From assembly GCA_028875055.1 (NCBI GenBank), contig JAPPGG010000049.1, positions 1 to 64,000 of the forward strand: 64,000 nt of DNA. Direction: 5' to 3'. Shown one piece after another: positions 8,405 to 16,345 of this stretch. The position numbers and the translations under genes are program-made. Under the pieces are notes generated by a model, which was not told the origin of the DNA, made no database searches, and saw only the letters and a program-made list of their open reading frames with translations. Each line of letters starts with the position of its first letter. Position 1 is the first letter of the stretch. Source of the stretch: Chloroflexota bacterium. Its GTDB lineage: Bacteria > Chloroflexota > Dehalococcoidia > Lucifugimonadales > UBA3495.

Positions 8405-10831
8405 ATGGCGACGGTCCAGAATAATGTAGAGATTTCAGGAGAGGAAATCAGGCGGCGCGTCCGTGTGGCAATGGTCGCCTCGGGAATCGCTGAAACGATT
8501 AACAGTCGTTCCACGGAACTCACCGAAAACTCCGAAGTGGTACTCCGGCGACGATACCTGTCCAAGGACAGGGAGGGCAACGTGCTGGAAGACCCGGACG
8601 GCATGTTCCGCCGGGTCGCCCACAACCTGTCGCTGGCTGAACTGAACTATCAGCCCGTTACTGAAGAGGAACGCCAGGCGGTGGAGGACGAGTTCTACAC
8701 CGTCATGCGCCGGCTGGAATTCATGCCCAACTCGCCCACGCTGATGAACGCCGGCCGTGAGCTGCAGCAGCTTTCCGCCTGCTTCGTCCTGCCCGTGGGC
8801 GACTCCCTGGACTCCATCTTTGAGCGCGTCAAGGAAACCGCTCTTATTCACAAGAGCGGCGGCGGAACCGGGTTCTCCTTTTCCCGGCTGCGTCCCGAGG
8901 GCGACGTGGTCGGTTCCACCGGCGGCGTGGCCTCCGGCCCGGTCAGCTTCATCAACGCTTTCGACGCCGCCACCGACGTGGTCAAGCAGGGCGGCACCCG
9001 CCGCGGCGCCAACATGGGCATCCTCAACGTGGACCACCCGGACGTACTGCGGTTCATCCACTCCAAGGAAGACGGCGAGCACCTGGTCAACTTCAACATC
9101 TCCGTGGCCGTCACCGAAGACTTCATGCAGCGCGTGGAACGCGGCCAGTCCTACGACCTGGTCAACCCCCGCACCGGCGACGTAACCGGCCAGCTTAACG
9201 CCCGCGAAGTCTTCCAGGAAATGGTGCAGATGGCCTGGCAGACCGGCGACCCCGGTATCGTGTTCCTGGACCGGATAAATCGCGACAATCCAAATCCCCA
9301 GCTGGGCAGTATCGAAAGCACCAACCCCTGCGGCGAGCAGCCCCTGCTCCCCTTCGAGTCCTGCAACCTGGGCTCCCTGAACGTGGCCCGCATGGTCAAG
9401 TACCTGGACGACAACGTGGTGATGGACTGGGACCGGCTGGCCGGGGCCGTCCGCACCGGCGTCCGCATGCTGGACAACGTCATCGACATGAACAACTACC
9501 CCCTCGACGAAATCGAGGAGATGAGCAAGAAGACCCGCCGCATCGGAATGGGCATCATGGGCTTCTCCGACCTGCTGGTCCAGCTGGGCATTCGGTACGA
9601 TTCCGAGGAAGCCCTGGAACTGGGCGGCCAGGTCATGCGCCGCATCCAGGACGAGACCTACAAGGCCTCGATGGAACTGGCCGAAAAGCGGGGCACCTTC
9701 CCGGCCTGGGATGGCAGCGTCTATAACCAGCCCGGCAACGTCCGGCGCATGCGCAACTCCGCCCCCGTAACCATCGCCCCCACCGGCACCATCAGCATCA
9801 TTTCCGGCGCCTCCAGCGGCATCGAACCCCTCTTTGCCCTGTCCTACGTCCGTAACGTGATGGACAATACCCGCCTGGTGGAGGGCAATCCCTACTTCGA
9901 GGCGGTGGCCCGCAACGAGGGCTTCTACTCCCAGGAACTGATGGAACAGCTGGCCCAGAAGGGCACCCTTCACGACCTGGACGTGCCCGAATGGGTGAAG
10001 GAAGTCTTCCGCACCTCCCATGACATTACCCCGGAATGGCACGTGCGCATGCAGGCCGCCTTCCAGGAATATACCGACAACTCCGTTTCCAAGACCATCA
10101 ACTTCCCCACCAGCGCCACAGTGGAAGACGTGGCCGAGGCCTACCGCCTTGCCTACGAGACCGGCTGCAAGGGCATCACCGTGTACCGGGACGGCAGCAA
10201 GGCCGGCCAGGTCCTCAGCACCGGCGGTACCGACGCCGGTGAAGAAAGCCAGACCGCCCCTGGGAGCGGGACCGCCCGCGTAATGCGGGACCGCCCCCGC
10301 CAGATCCAGGGCGTTACCGAGCGGGTGCATACCGGCCACGGCAATATGTACGTGACCATCAACTTCCAGGAAGAGGGCAAACCCTTTGAGGTGTTCAGCA
10401 CCCTGGGCAAGGCCGGCGGCTGCGATTCAGCCCAACTGGAGGCCATCTCCCGCCTGGCATCCCTGGCCCTGCGCTCGGGCGTAGGCGTCAACGACGTGGT
10501 GGAGCAGCTGAGGGGAATCACCTGCTGCCCCTTCTGGGACGAGGGCACGCTGGTCCGTTCCGGCCCTGACGCCGTGGCCCTGGCCCTGCAGCGCTACATG
10601 GAAGGCGCCGCCGAGACCACCGACCACCCCGAGTCCAAGACCGTGCAGATGCAGTTCGTCCCCGAACCCGTGCATTACAACGGAAACGGAAATGGAAATG
10701 GCAACGGTAACGGCGTAAACGGCAACGGCGCTCTCCCCACCGCTCGCAAGTGCCCCGAATGCAACACCCCGGTCATCTTCCAGGAAGGGTGCCTCATGTG
10801 CGTCTCGTGTGGGTGGAACAAGTGTGAGTAA
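8405..10831 (+). CDS. nrdJ: Adenosylcobalamin-dependent (class II) ribonucleoside-diphosphate reductase
   Basis: This oxygen-independent enzyme makes deoxyribonucleotides using a cobalamin-derived thiyl radical. The 808-aa product has NSPTLMNAGRELQQLSACF with the first active-site Cys, ESTNPCGEQPLLPFESCNLGSLN with the radical Cys, and APTGTISIISGASSGIEPLF. The C-terminal third contains a TSCPD-type domain (about residues 640-725). An Asn-Gly repeat linker (about 758-774) follows, then a Cys-rich tail (CPECNTP, CLMCVSCGWNKCE) likely to shuttle electrons to the active site. AGGGA lies 5 nt before the ATG. No B12-independent reductase is in the window. Confidence 0.95.
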   Translation: MATVQNNVEISGEEIRRRVRVAMVASGIAETINSRSTELTENSEVVLRRRYLSKDREGNVLEDPDGMFRRVAHNLSLAELNYQPVTEEERQAVEDEFYTVMRRLEFMPNSPTLMNAGRELQQLSACFVLPVGDSLDSIFERVKETALIHKSGGGTGFSFSRLRPEGDVVGSTGGVASGPVSFINAFDAATDVVKQGGTRRGANMGILNVDHPDVLRFIHSKEDGEHLVNFNISVAVTEDFMQRVERGQSYDLVNPRTGDVTGQLNAREVFQEMVQMAWQTGDPGIVFLDRINRDNPNPQLGSIESTNPCGEQPLLPFESCNLGSLNVARMVKYLDDNVVMDWDRLAGAVRTGVRMLDNVIDMNNYPLDEIEEMSKKTRRIGMGIMGFSDLLVQLGIRYDSEEALELGGQVMRRIQDETYKASMELAEKRGTFPAWDGSVYNQPGNVRRMRNSAPVTIAPTGTISIISGASSGIEPLFALSYVRNVMDNTRLVEGNPYFEAVARNEGFYSQELMEQLAQKGTLHDLDVPEWVKEVFRTSHDITPEWHVRMQAAFQEYTDNSVSKTINFPTSATVEDVAEAYRLAYETGCKGITVYRDGSKAGQVLSTGGTDAGEESQTAPGSGTARVMRDRPRQIQGVTERVHTGHGNMYVTINFQEEGKPFEVFSTLGKAGGCDSAQLEAISRLASLALRSGVGVNDVVEQLRGITCCPFWDEGTLVRSGPDAVALALQRYMEGAAETTDHPESKTVQMQFVPEPVHYNGNGNGNGNGNGVNGNGALPTARKCPECNTPVIFQEGCLMCVSCGWNKCE

Positions 10832-10855
10832 CCGGGGGAAACGGGAGAAATTTTA

Positions 10856-10890
10856 GGGGCGGAGAGACCAAAACTCTCCGCCCCTTTATG
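10856..10890. terminator. Bidirectional intrinsic terminator after nrdJ
   Basis: A perfect 11-bp stem GGGGCGGAGAG/CTCTCCGCCCC with a 7-nt loop (10856-10884) is flanked by TTTT on the left and TTTA on the right. It lies between the convergent nrdJ and HEPN-like gene and can serve both strands. Confidence 0.8.
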
Positions 10891-10919
10891 TTGGGGGTAT
10901 TGATTGTTGATTCTTTAAC

Positions 10920-11345
10920 CTATTGAATTGGACAGTTGCAGCCATCAGCAGCTTCCCCGGGTGAGTATGCCTCTAATGCTTGCATAAGCCTTCTACCGCA
11001 TTGGAGGGCCAAATCCATGAATTGGACTGGTGTCAAGGATCTGCTTCCGTAGGAAAGGTTTCCCAACTCGTAATCGGCTTTATTCCGCATAATTCTGAGC
11101 CGATTTAATTGCCGGCCTACCATCTGAGACCGGGCATTGGAGGGTGCGTTGAACCTTCGGTGAAGTTCCGCATGCCTTCCGTTTCTGCTTAAGGGAGTAC
11201 CGTTGGGGTTTTCACGGAAATAGCGGCAACGGGCTTCATGATGGAGACCGTAGTATAGTCTGCCAACCACTGTGCGACACTCAGCCTCTGTTGCAACTTG
11301 GGATGCAAGCACCACACCCAAATCATAGAACTCTATAGGTTTCAC
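10920..11345 (-). CDS. HEPN-like protein, second gene of a two-gene module
   Basis: The 141-aa product resembles HEPN-fold proteins: an all-helical sequence with VGRLYYGLHHEARCRYF and, near residue 94, LRIMRNKADYELG. HEPN toxins normally have R-X4-6-H. Here the equivalent is RNKADY without the His, as in many non-nucleolytic HEPN proteins, so activity is uncertain. Its start overlaps the end of the upstream 144-aa gene by 4 nt (ATGA), showing translational coupling. The pair is flanked by a terminator and its own promoter and looks like a small mobile defence or toxin-antitoxin-type unit. Confidence 0.5.
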   Translation of the reverse strand: MKPIEFYDLGVVLASQVATEAECRTVVGRLYYGLHHEARCRYFRENPNGTPLSRNGRHAELHRRFNAPSNARSQMVGRQLNRLRIMRNKADYELGNLSYGSRSLTPVQFMDLALQCGRRLMQALEAYSPGEAADGCNCPIQ

Positions 11346-11776
11346 AATTTAGAGGGAATCATGCCAAAGTAGATATAGCTGGAATAGTCTTCGATTTCCT
11401 CTTCGTTCCACTCTGAAGACCACTCCGCGATCATTTCCGAGAGCCGGCCCTCTATTGCTTCTATGTTATCCCAGTCTGTGTCCACTGTGATGATGAGATC
11501 GAAGACTAACCAGCCTTCCTCTTCCGCTGAAGTTCCCAAGGCAACTTCAGCGCATTCCAACCTTCCATTGCACAGTCCAAGGGCGGCGCAGTAAATGCGG
11601 TTAAGCACGTTGGCCCGAAACTCAGTTTTAAGCGCAGCGGTTTCTTCAGAAAACCGGAGGCCGCCCCACGGCTCAGGAACTGGGCCATCTTGCAGTGTAC
11701 CCTCTGCAGGAAAGCTATCAGAAGCGCCAACATCTGGCTTGCTTGATTTCGCTGGAAACGTCATCATATTCCCCAT
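11342..11776 (-). CDS. Unknown partner of the HEPN-like protein
   Basis: The 144-aa product is not recognised. The N-terminal 40 residues look disordered. The rest is predicted alpha/beta (GWLVFDLIITVDTDWDNIEAIEGRL) with an acidic C-terminus (SSEWNEEEIEDYSSYIYFG). No nucleotidyltransferase GS...DxD motif is evident, so it is not an obvious MNT antitoxin. It is the promoter-proximal gene: an extended -10 (TGATACAAT) lies at 11799-11807 on the minus strand. It overlaps the HEPN-like gene by 4 nt. Confidence 0.5.
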   Translation of the reverse strand: MGNMMTFPAKSSKPDVGASDSFPAEGTLQDGPVPEPWGGLRFSEETAALKTEFRANVLNRIYCAALGLCNGRLECAEVALGTSAEEEGWLVFDLIITVDTDWDNIEAIEGRLSEMIAEWSSEWNEEEIEDYSSYIYFGMIPSKL

Positions 11777-11798
11777 TTGGGATCGCTGTTGGCTACCA

Positions 11799-11807
11799 AT
11801 TGTATCA
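11799..11807 (-). promoter_or_regulatory. Extended -10 promoter of the HEPN-like pair
   Basis: On the minus strand the sequence reads TGATACAAT, an extended -10 element about 22 bp before the start codon, with no clear -35. It matches the pattern seen at many other genes here. Confidence 0.5.
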
Positions 11808-11848
11808 GAGAACGAACGGACCGAGTGTTAAGCGCAAATGTGCACCCC

Positions 11849-12484
11849 TCAGCCAACCTCCTCCCCCGTATAAAACGCCGCCGTCCTTGCCGCCGCAGCG
11901 TTTGCCGCCTCCGGTTCCGTACCCGCCGCTATCTGCGCCAGGCCCCAGCCCTCGCTGCTCCCGTGGATGAACGCCCTTCCATCGGCTGACGTGGCAAACT
12001 CCTCCATGTCCGCCTTGAACCCCGACGGGTCGGCGAGGTGCAGGGCCAGCCCCAGGAACGCCGTCTCCCAGCCTACGCCCACCGCGCCGGCTCCAAACTG
12101 CTCCCAGTGCTCCGACAGCAGGGCGGTGTGGACCAGCGATAGCCCAATTTGACCGGCCCCTTCCTCCCACACCTGGACCTCCACCCAGCTTGTGTCCCCG
12201 CCAAACTCCCAGGTCAGGCCAAAGTGGGACTGGGCTTCGCAGACGACGATAGCGCCGCCAGCGTTGCCTTCCACCTGGTAGCGCCCGCCCGGTTCCAGGT
12301 TGCCGCTGACCGGCGCGAACCAGCGGGGAATGCGGTCGGCGTTGGTCACCGCGTCCCAAAGGTCCTCCAAAGTCGCGACGTAACTGCGGGAAAGGCCCAC
12401 CGCGCTGGCGGGCTGGCCGTCCCGTTCCAGGAAGGCAACGGAGCGGGTAATAGCGGCCAGGTGGGATTCGGGGTTGAAGTTCAT
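11849..12484 (-). CDS. START-like (SRPBCC/AHSA1-type) domain protein
   Basis: This 211-aa cytoplasmic protein has an Aha1/SRPBCC-like ligand-binding fold in its first 140 residues: VGLSRSYVATLEDLWDAVTNADRIPRWFAPVSG, then GGRYQVEGNAGGAIVVCE and GLTWEFGG. Such proteins bind hydrophobic ligands, and no specific role can be assigned. The frame is open for another 120 codons upstream, but AAGGAGG precedes the ATG at 12484 and the family N-terminus fits there. It has no operon partner. Confidence 0.75.
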   Translation of the reverse strand: MNFNPESHLAAITRSVAFLERDGQPASAVGLSRSYVATLEDLWDAVTNADRIPRWFAPVSGNLEPGGRYQVEGNAGGAIVVCEAQSHFGLTWEFGGDTSWVEVQVWEEGAGQIGLSLVHTALLSEHWEQFGAGAVGVGWETAFLGLALHLADPSGFKADMEEFATSADGRAFIHGSSEGWGLAQIAAGTEPEAANAAAARTAAFYTGEEVG

Positions 12485-12640
12485 AGTAAAGATTGCCTCC
12501 TTGAGTAACTGCCTTAAGCGGCATACTATGGGTGGAGAACTTGGGGTTGTCAACGCAGGGAGTCCGAAATGCCAGGGTCTGCGCCCAGTCGTTAAGGTCT
12601 TGAGAGGCAAGGTTGAAGGCTCTTGTTCCGGGCGGGAAGT

Positions 12641-12648
12641 GCTATACT
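12641..12648 (+). promoter_or_regulatory. Extended -10 promoter of the PIN toxin-antitoxin pair
   Basis: TGCTATACT (hexamer 12643-12648) lies 32 bp before the antitoxin ATG. There is no good -35 at the usual distance. Confidence 0.5.
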
Positions 12649-12680
12649 TTGAGCTAGCCATTCCCCGCGAGTCATCGGAC

Positions 12681-12920
12681 ATGCAGGACAAAACCAGGCA
12701 AGCTACCACAGAGCGGCTAATGCGGCTCATTGAGGAACTGACGCCGGAGCAGCAATCGGTCCTGCTGATGTTGCTGGAAACAATGACCTGCGCTTGTAAT
12801 GCCTGCAAGTGTGATATTGAGGAAAAGCTGGCAAAAGCACCCCGGGGTAGCACTCTGGCGGAGGCGGGTATCGACGCCCAGGACTGGGTGGACCATTTGC
12901 GCGGCCATAGATGTGGGTAG
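12681..12920 (+). CDS. Putative antitoxin of a PIN toxin pair, with a cysteine cluster
   Basis: The 79-aa product is small and mostly helical (TTERLMRLIEELTPEQQSVLLMLLETM) with a central Cys cluster CACNACKC that could bind metal. It ends in a segment (GSTLAEAGIDAQDWVDHLRG) like those in short antitoxins. Its last 10 nt overlap the start of the PIN-domain gene, the usual arrangement for type II toxin-antitoxin pairs. The antitoxin role is inferred from position. The ATG at 12681 fits the promoter at 12641. Confidence 0.55.
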   Translation: MQDKTRQATTERLMRLIEELTPEQQSVLLMLLETMTCACNACKCDIEEKLAKAPRGSTLAEAGIDAQDWVDHLRGHRCG

Positions 12921-13357
12921 GCCCATTCCTTGGCACAACGGTCTTCGTCGATACTGCCCCAGTTGTCTATTATGTTGAAGAGAATTCTAAGTACCTGGGA
13001 CTTGTTTCTCCATTCCTCGACGCGGCATTAAACGGGACCCTGTTGGCCGTAACCTCCGTCGTAACCTTGTCCGAAGTGCTCGTGGTTCCATTAAGAAGTG
13101 GACGCAGCGACCTTGCTGAACGTTATCGACGGGTTCTTTCCCCTGTCGGTGGCATTGAAGTGAATTCAATCACGGGGCAAATCGCCGAGGAAGCTGCCCA
13201 GATACGGGCCACCTATCGACGCATTCGTACGCCCGATGCCATCCAGATGGCTACCGCCGTGGCCGCCGGCGCACATTATTTTCTCACTAACGACAAAGCT
13301 CTCCCCGACCTCCCCAATTTACAGATGCTAGTTGTTGATGACCTGGCCCACGCATAG
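12911..13357 (+). CDS. PIN-domain ribonuclease, putative VapC-type toxin
   Basis: This 148-aa PIN domain has VFVDTAPVVYYVE with the first catalytic Asp at residue 14, a Glu in SEVLVVP, IRTPDAIQMATA with the third acidic residue, and FLTNDKALPDLPNLQMLVVDD at the end. PIN toxins cleave RNA using Mg2+ or Mn2+. The gene overlaps the upstream small gene by 10 nt. The acidic residues expected for activity are present, so the toxin appears intact. Confidence 0.85.
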   Translation: MWVGPFLGTTVFVDTAPVVYYVEENSKYLGLVSPFLDAALNGTLLAVTSVVTLSEVLVVPLRSGRSDLAERYRRVLSPVGGIEVNSITGQIAEEAAQIRATYRRIRTPDAIQMATAVAAGAHYFLTNDKALPDLPNLQMLVVDDLAHA

Positions 13358-13399
13358 GTCTTGGTCGCTGCTGCCCTTCCGCCCATTTCTCTTCCCCAT

Positions 13400-13407
13400 G
13401 CTATAAT
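13400..13407 (+). promoter_or_regulatory. Extended -10 promoter of pdxA
   Basis: TGCTATAAT (hexamer 13402-13407, perfect) lies 44 bp before the pdxA start, with no recognisable -35. Confidence 0.6.
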
Positions 13408-13451
13408 TTTCCCGAATCTTTGGCCTATCTGAACCTGGAGCGGTTAGTGTT

Positions 13452-14474
13452 ATGGTTGACGTTGATGCGCAAAAGCCGGCTATCGCCATCACCATGGGCG
13501 ACCCCTGTGGCATCGGCCCCGAAGTGGTAGTCAAGGCCCTGGCCGACCCCCGGGTTTACGATTCCTGCCGTCCCATGGTCATCGGCAACACCTTCGCCAT
13601 GAACCAGGCCGTCAGGGCCACCGGCCTGTCTCTCACCATCCGCGAGACCGACGACCCTACCGCGGCCGGTGAAGACCCGGAAATTGTGGACGTGGTGGAC
13701 ATCCACAACCTGAATCCCGAGGAAATCACCGCCGGCCAGCTGAGCGTCCCCTGTGGCAAGGCGGCCATGGAGTGGGTGACCAAGGCCGGCGAGCTTGCCC
13801 TGGCCGGAATCGTGGACGGCATAGCTACCGCCCCCCTCAACAAGGAAGCCGCCGCCATGGCCGGCTACGAGTCCATCGGCCACACGGAACTTTTGCAGGA
13901 GTTGTCCGGCGCGCGAATCGTGCCCACCATGCTCATGGCCAAAAACCTGCGGGTAGTCCACCTGACCACCCACCGGTCCCTGCGGGTGGCCTGCGACTAC
14001 GTGAAGAAAGACCGCATACTCGACTTCCTGCAGCTGACCCACGATTCCTTCGTCAAGTGGGGCTTTCCCAGCCCCCGCATTGCCGCCGCGGGGTTGAACC
14101 CCCACAACAGCGACGGCGGTCTGCTGGGCAACGAAGAGGCCGACGAAATCGCCCCGGCAGTCCAGGCGGCCCGGGAGCGCGGCATAGATGCCGTGGGGCC
14201 AATTCCGGCCGACAGCGTCTTTCACCAGGCCATTTCGGGCCGGTACGACGCCGTCCTGGCCATGTTCCACGACCAGGGCCACATTCCCGTCAAGGTCTAT
14301 GGCTTCGAGGAGAGCGTCACCGCCAACCTGGGGTTGCCCTTCGTCCGCACCTCAGTGGACCACGGCACCGCCTTCGACATTGCCGGCCAGGGCATTGCCC
14401 AGCACGTCAGCATGCTGGAGTCCATCCGCCTGGCCGTCGAACTGGCCCGCGGCAACGGCCTCTCCGATTTCTAG
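13452..14474 (+). CDS. pdxA: 4-hydroxythreonine-4-phosphate dehydrogenase PdxA
   Basis: PdxA oxidises 4-phosphohydroxy-L-threonine in the DXP-dependent route to pyridoxal phosphate. The 340-aa product shows PAIAITMGDPCGIGPEV at the N-terminus, ATAPLNKEA, the metal-binding His in SIGHTELLQ, and AMFHDQGHIPVK plus LPFVRTSVDHGTAFD near the end. The length is normal. It stands alone behind its own promoter, with no other pdx gene nearby. The PdxA2-type four-carbon acid dehydrogenases are an alternative subfamily. Confidence 0.92.
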   Translation: MVDVDAQKPAIAITMGDPCGIGPEVVVKALADPRVYDSCRPMVIGNTFAMNQAVRATGLSLTIRETDDPTAAGEDPEIVDVVDIHNLNPEEITAGQLSVPCGKAAMEWVTKAGELALAGIVDGIATAPLNKEAAAMAGYESIGHTELLQELSGARIVPTMLMAKNLRVVHLTTHRSLRVACDYVKKDRILDFLQLTHDSFVKWGFPSPRIAAAGLNPHNSDGGLLGNEEADEIAPAVQAARERGIDAVGPIPADSVFHQAISGRYDAVLAMFHDQGHIPVKVYGFEESVTANLGLPFVRTSVDHGTAFDIAGQGIAQHVSMLESIRLAVELARGNGLSDF

Positions 14475-14714
14475 GGAACTATTGGAATGGTCCCGTCCCC
14501 CATGGAGATGAAATGACGGGTTGGGAGAGGGCGAAAAACGACCCCACCTCGCCCACCCTTCGTGCCGGCAAGAGCCGCTTTCCAGTCCCTTTCTATTCTG
14601 CCTGCGGCCCGACTGTGGGCGGCGATGTCCGGGAAATGTCGGGAAGCCTGCCCCGGCGCGAGAACGGCTTTCGCGGCAACTGTTCAGGGTTGATATTCAC
14701 GGAGGTCGGAAGTT

Positions 14715-14811
14715 CGTCATTCCGGCGCAGGCCGGAATGCAGCAAGGCGGATGGTGCATACGGGTCAAGGGCGGCAAGGAGTCCTGGATACCCGCTTTCG
14801 CCGGTATGACG
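14715..14811. repeat. REP/MITE-like inverted repeat
   Basis: The ends CGTCATTCCGGC (14715-14726) and GCCGGTATGACG (14800-14811) are 12-bp inverted repeats with one mismatch. Inside the left end is a perfect 9-bp stem CATTCCGGC/GCCGGAATG. The right part reads CCTGGATACCCGCTTTCGCC. This is the widely dispersed GTCATTCCGGC...CTGGATtCCCGC...ATGACG palindromic repeat type. No transposase is encoded. Confidence 0.75.
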
Positions 14812-14886
14812 GGGCTGGCTGGCCGGGAAATCCCACCAACTCTGAACAGTTACCTTTCGCATAGGAAAAGCCGTCAATTTCCAAAT

Positions 14887-14894
14887 GCTATAAT
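14887..14894 (+). promoter_or_regulatory. Extended -10 promoter of proC-yggT
   Basis: TGCTATAAT with a perfect hexamer at 14889-14894 lies 71 bp before the proC start. No good -35 is visible. Confidence 0.6.
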
Positions 14895-14965
14895 GACACC
14901 CGTTGTCTGGCGCTGTTGATACCAGGCGACTCTTGAATGCCGACTTGCCTGGAAGAGGATGACTT

Positions 14966-15769
14966 ATGAAGTTAGCTTTCATCGGTGGCGGAACCATGGC
15001 CGAGGCCATCCTGGGCGGAGTTCTGGCCGCCGACCTGGCCAACCCTGCGGACGTGGCCATTGGCGAACCCGTCCCCCAGCGCCGCGACTACCTGTCCGAG
15101 CGGTACGGCGTTCACACCCACCAGGACAACCTCAAGACTGCCGAAGGGGCGGACCTGGTGGTCCTGGCCATCAAGCCCCAGGACCTGCCGGTCGTTTTCG
15201 GCCAGTTGGGCGGCAGGCTGGACTCATCCCAGGCTGCCCTTTCCATAATTGCCGGCGCCAGGATGTCCACCCTGTCCCAGGGGCTGCAGCACGACTCCGT
15301 CATCCGCGTAATGCCCAACACCCCGGCCCAGATTGGCTGCGGCATGACCCTGTGGACCTGCTCGGAACCCGTGGCGGAGAGCCAGCGCGAAATGGCCCGG
15401 TCAATGCTGTCCACCGTAGGCGAGGAGATCTACGTCAGCGACGAAAAGTACCTGGATATGTCCACGGCCCTCAGCGCCAGCGGCCCAGCCTACGTCTTCA
15501 TGTTCGTCGAGGCTCTCATCGATGCCGGCGTGTACGTGGGCCTGCCCCGGGACATGGCCCGCACCCTGGCCCTCCAGACCGTTTACGGCAGCACCCGGCT
15601 GGTAATGGAGACCGGCAAGCACCCCGGGGAACTTAAGGACATGGTTGTCTCCCCCGGAGGCACCACTGCGGAAGGCCTCCAGGCCCTGGAAAGGGGCGGC
15701 GTGCCCGCCGCAGTGGTAGATGCGGTCAACGCCGCCTATCTCAAGTCCATCAAGCTGGGCCAGGGCTGA
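14966..15769 (+). CDS. proC: Pyrroline-5-carboxylate reductase
   Basis: ProC performs the last step of proline synthesis, reducing pyrroline-5-carboxylate with NAD(P)H. The 267-aa product has the Rossmann motif MKLAFIGGGTMAEAIL, VLAIKPQDL, IRVMPNTPAQIGCGMTLW, and the C-terminal signature (VVSPGGTTAEGLQALERGGV). The length is normal. An AGAGGA Shine-Dalgarno precedes the ATG. It is followed 21 bp later by yggT, the usual neighbour in many bacteria. Confidence 0.96.
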   Translation: MKLAFIGGGTMAEAILGGVLAADLANPADVAIGEPVPQRRDYLSERYGVHTHQDNLKTAEGADLVVLAIKPQDLPVVFGQLGGRLDSSQAALSIIAGARMSTLSQGLQHDSVIRVMPNTPAQIGCGMTLWTCSEPVAESQREMARSMLSTVGEEIYVSDEKYLDMSTALSASGPAYVFMFVEALIDAGVYVGLPRDMARTLALQTVYGSTRLVMETGKHPGELKDMVVSPGGTTAEGLQALERGGVPAAVVDAVNAAYLKSIKLGQG

Positions 15770-15790
15770 GGATAAGGAGACGTCGTCCAA

Positions 15791-16063
15791 ATGTTCGAAC
15801 CCCTGCAGCTGGTTGACCTGCTGTTCACCCTGATCTACCTGTCCATCCTGGCGCGGATCATACTCACCCTGGTCCTGTCCTTTATGTCCAGCGACCCTCC
15901 GCCGATGCTGGTCAACATTACCCAGGTATTCATCCAGGTCACCGAGCCCATCCTGGCGCCCATCCGCCGGGTACTCCCCACCTTCGGGATGATTGACTTC
16001 AGCCCCCTGGTCGCAATCCTGCTGCTGACCGTAATCCAGCGCATCATAATGGCAGTCCTCTGA
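15791..16063 (+). CDS. YggT family membrane protein
   Basis: The 90-aa product has two hydrophobic segments (about residues 8-32 and 66-90) around a conserved central motif (ITEPILAPIRRVLP-like; here VTEPILAPIRRVLPTFGMIDFSP), diagnostic for YggT. The family sits in the cytoplasmic membrane and has been linked to osmotic stress and cell-shape functions without a fixed biochemical role. It is probably translated from the proC transcript. Confidence 0.9.
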   Translation: MFEPLQLVDLLFTLIYLSILARIILTLVLSFMSSDPPPMLVNITQVFIQVTEPILAPIRRVLPTFGMIDFSPLVAILLLTVIQRIIMAVL

Positions 16064-16244
16064 TGACCTCCCTTTCCCGCTAGCGCCGGCCCGGGGCCGG
16101 CGCCCAAAACCCTGGTCGCCGTCATACCGCCGCCGGCGCGACATTCCCATCGGACCCATCTGCTTCCGGCTCAGCTACAAAAATGCATAGCAATCCAATT
16201 GCAACGGACTGCAAGATTATGTGCATTTATAACCCCAACAAACC

Positions 16245-16272
16245 TTGACGTTTTAGTTATAGTCTGTAATAT
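16245..16272 (+). promoter_or_regulatory. Predicted promoter of tatD-family gene
   Basis: TTGACG (16245-16250) and TAATAT (16267-16272) are 16 bp apart in an AT-rich island, 74 bp before the start. The surrounding 16160-16290 also carries three copies of TGCAT-type words, of unknown meaning. Confidence 0.5.
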
Positions 16273-16345
16273 ATGCATTTAAAATCATACGAGGCTGAAG
16301 GGAACGCCGGCCCTGGCGCCGCGCAAGCCTTTGAAGGAAACAGCA

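Larger units (their letters stand above)
14475..14965. other. Intergenic region between pdxA and proC
   Basis: This 491-bp stretch holds a MITE-like inverted repeat at 14715-14811 and the proC promoter at 14887-14894. The open frames across it are low-complexity shadows. Confidence 0.6.

Noticed and set aside
8435-10339. 634-residue minus-strand frame opposite nrdJ
   Set aside because: Antisense shadow of a well-supported ribonucleotide reductase with biased composition.
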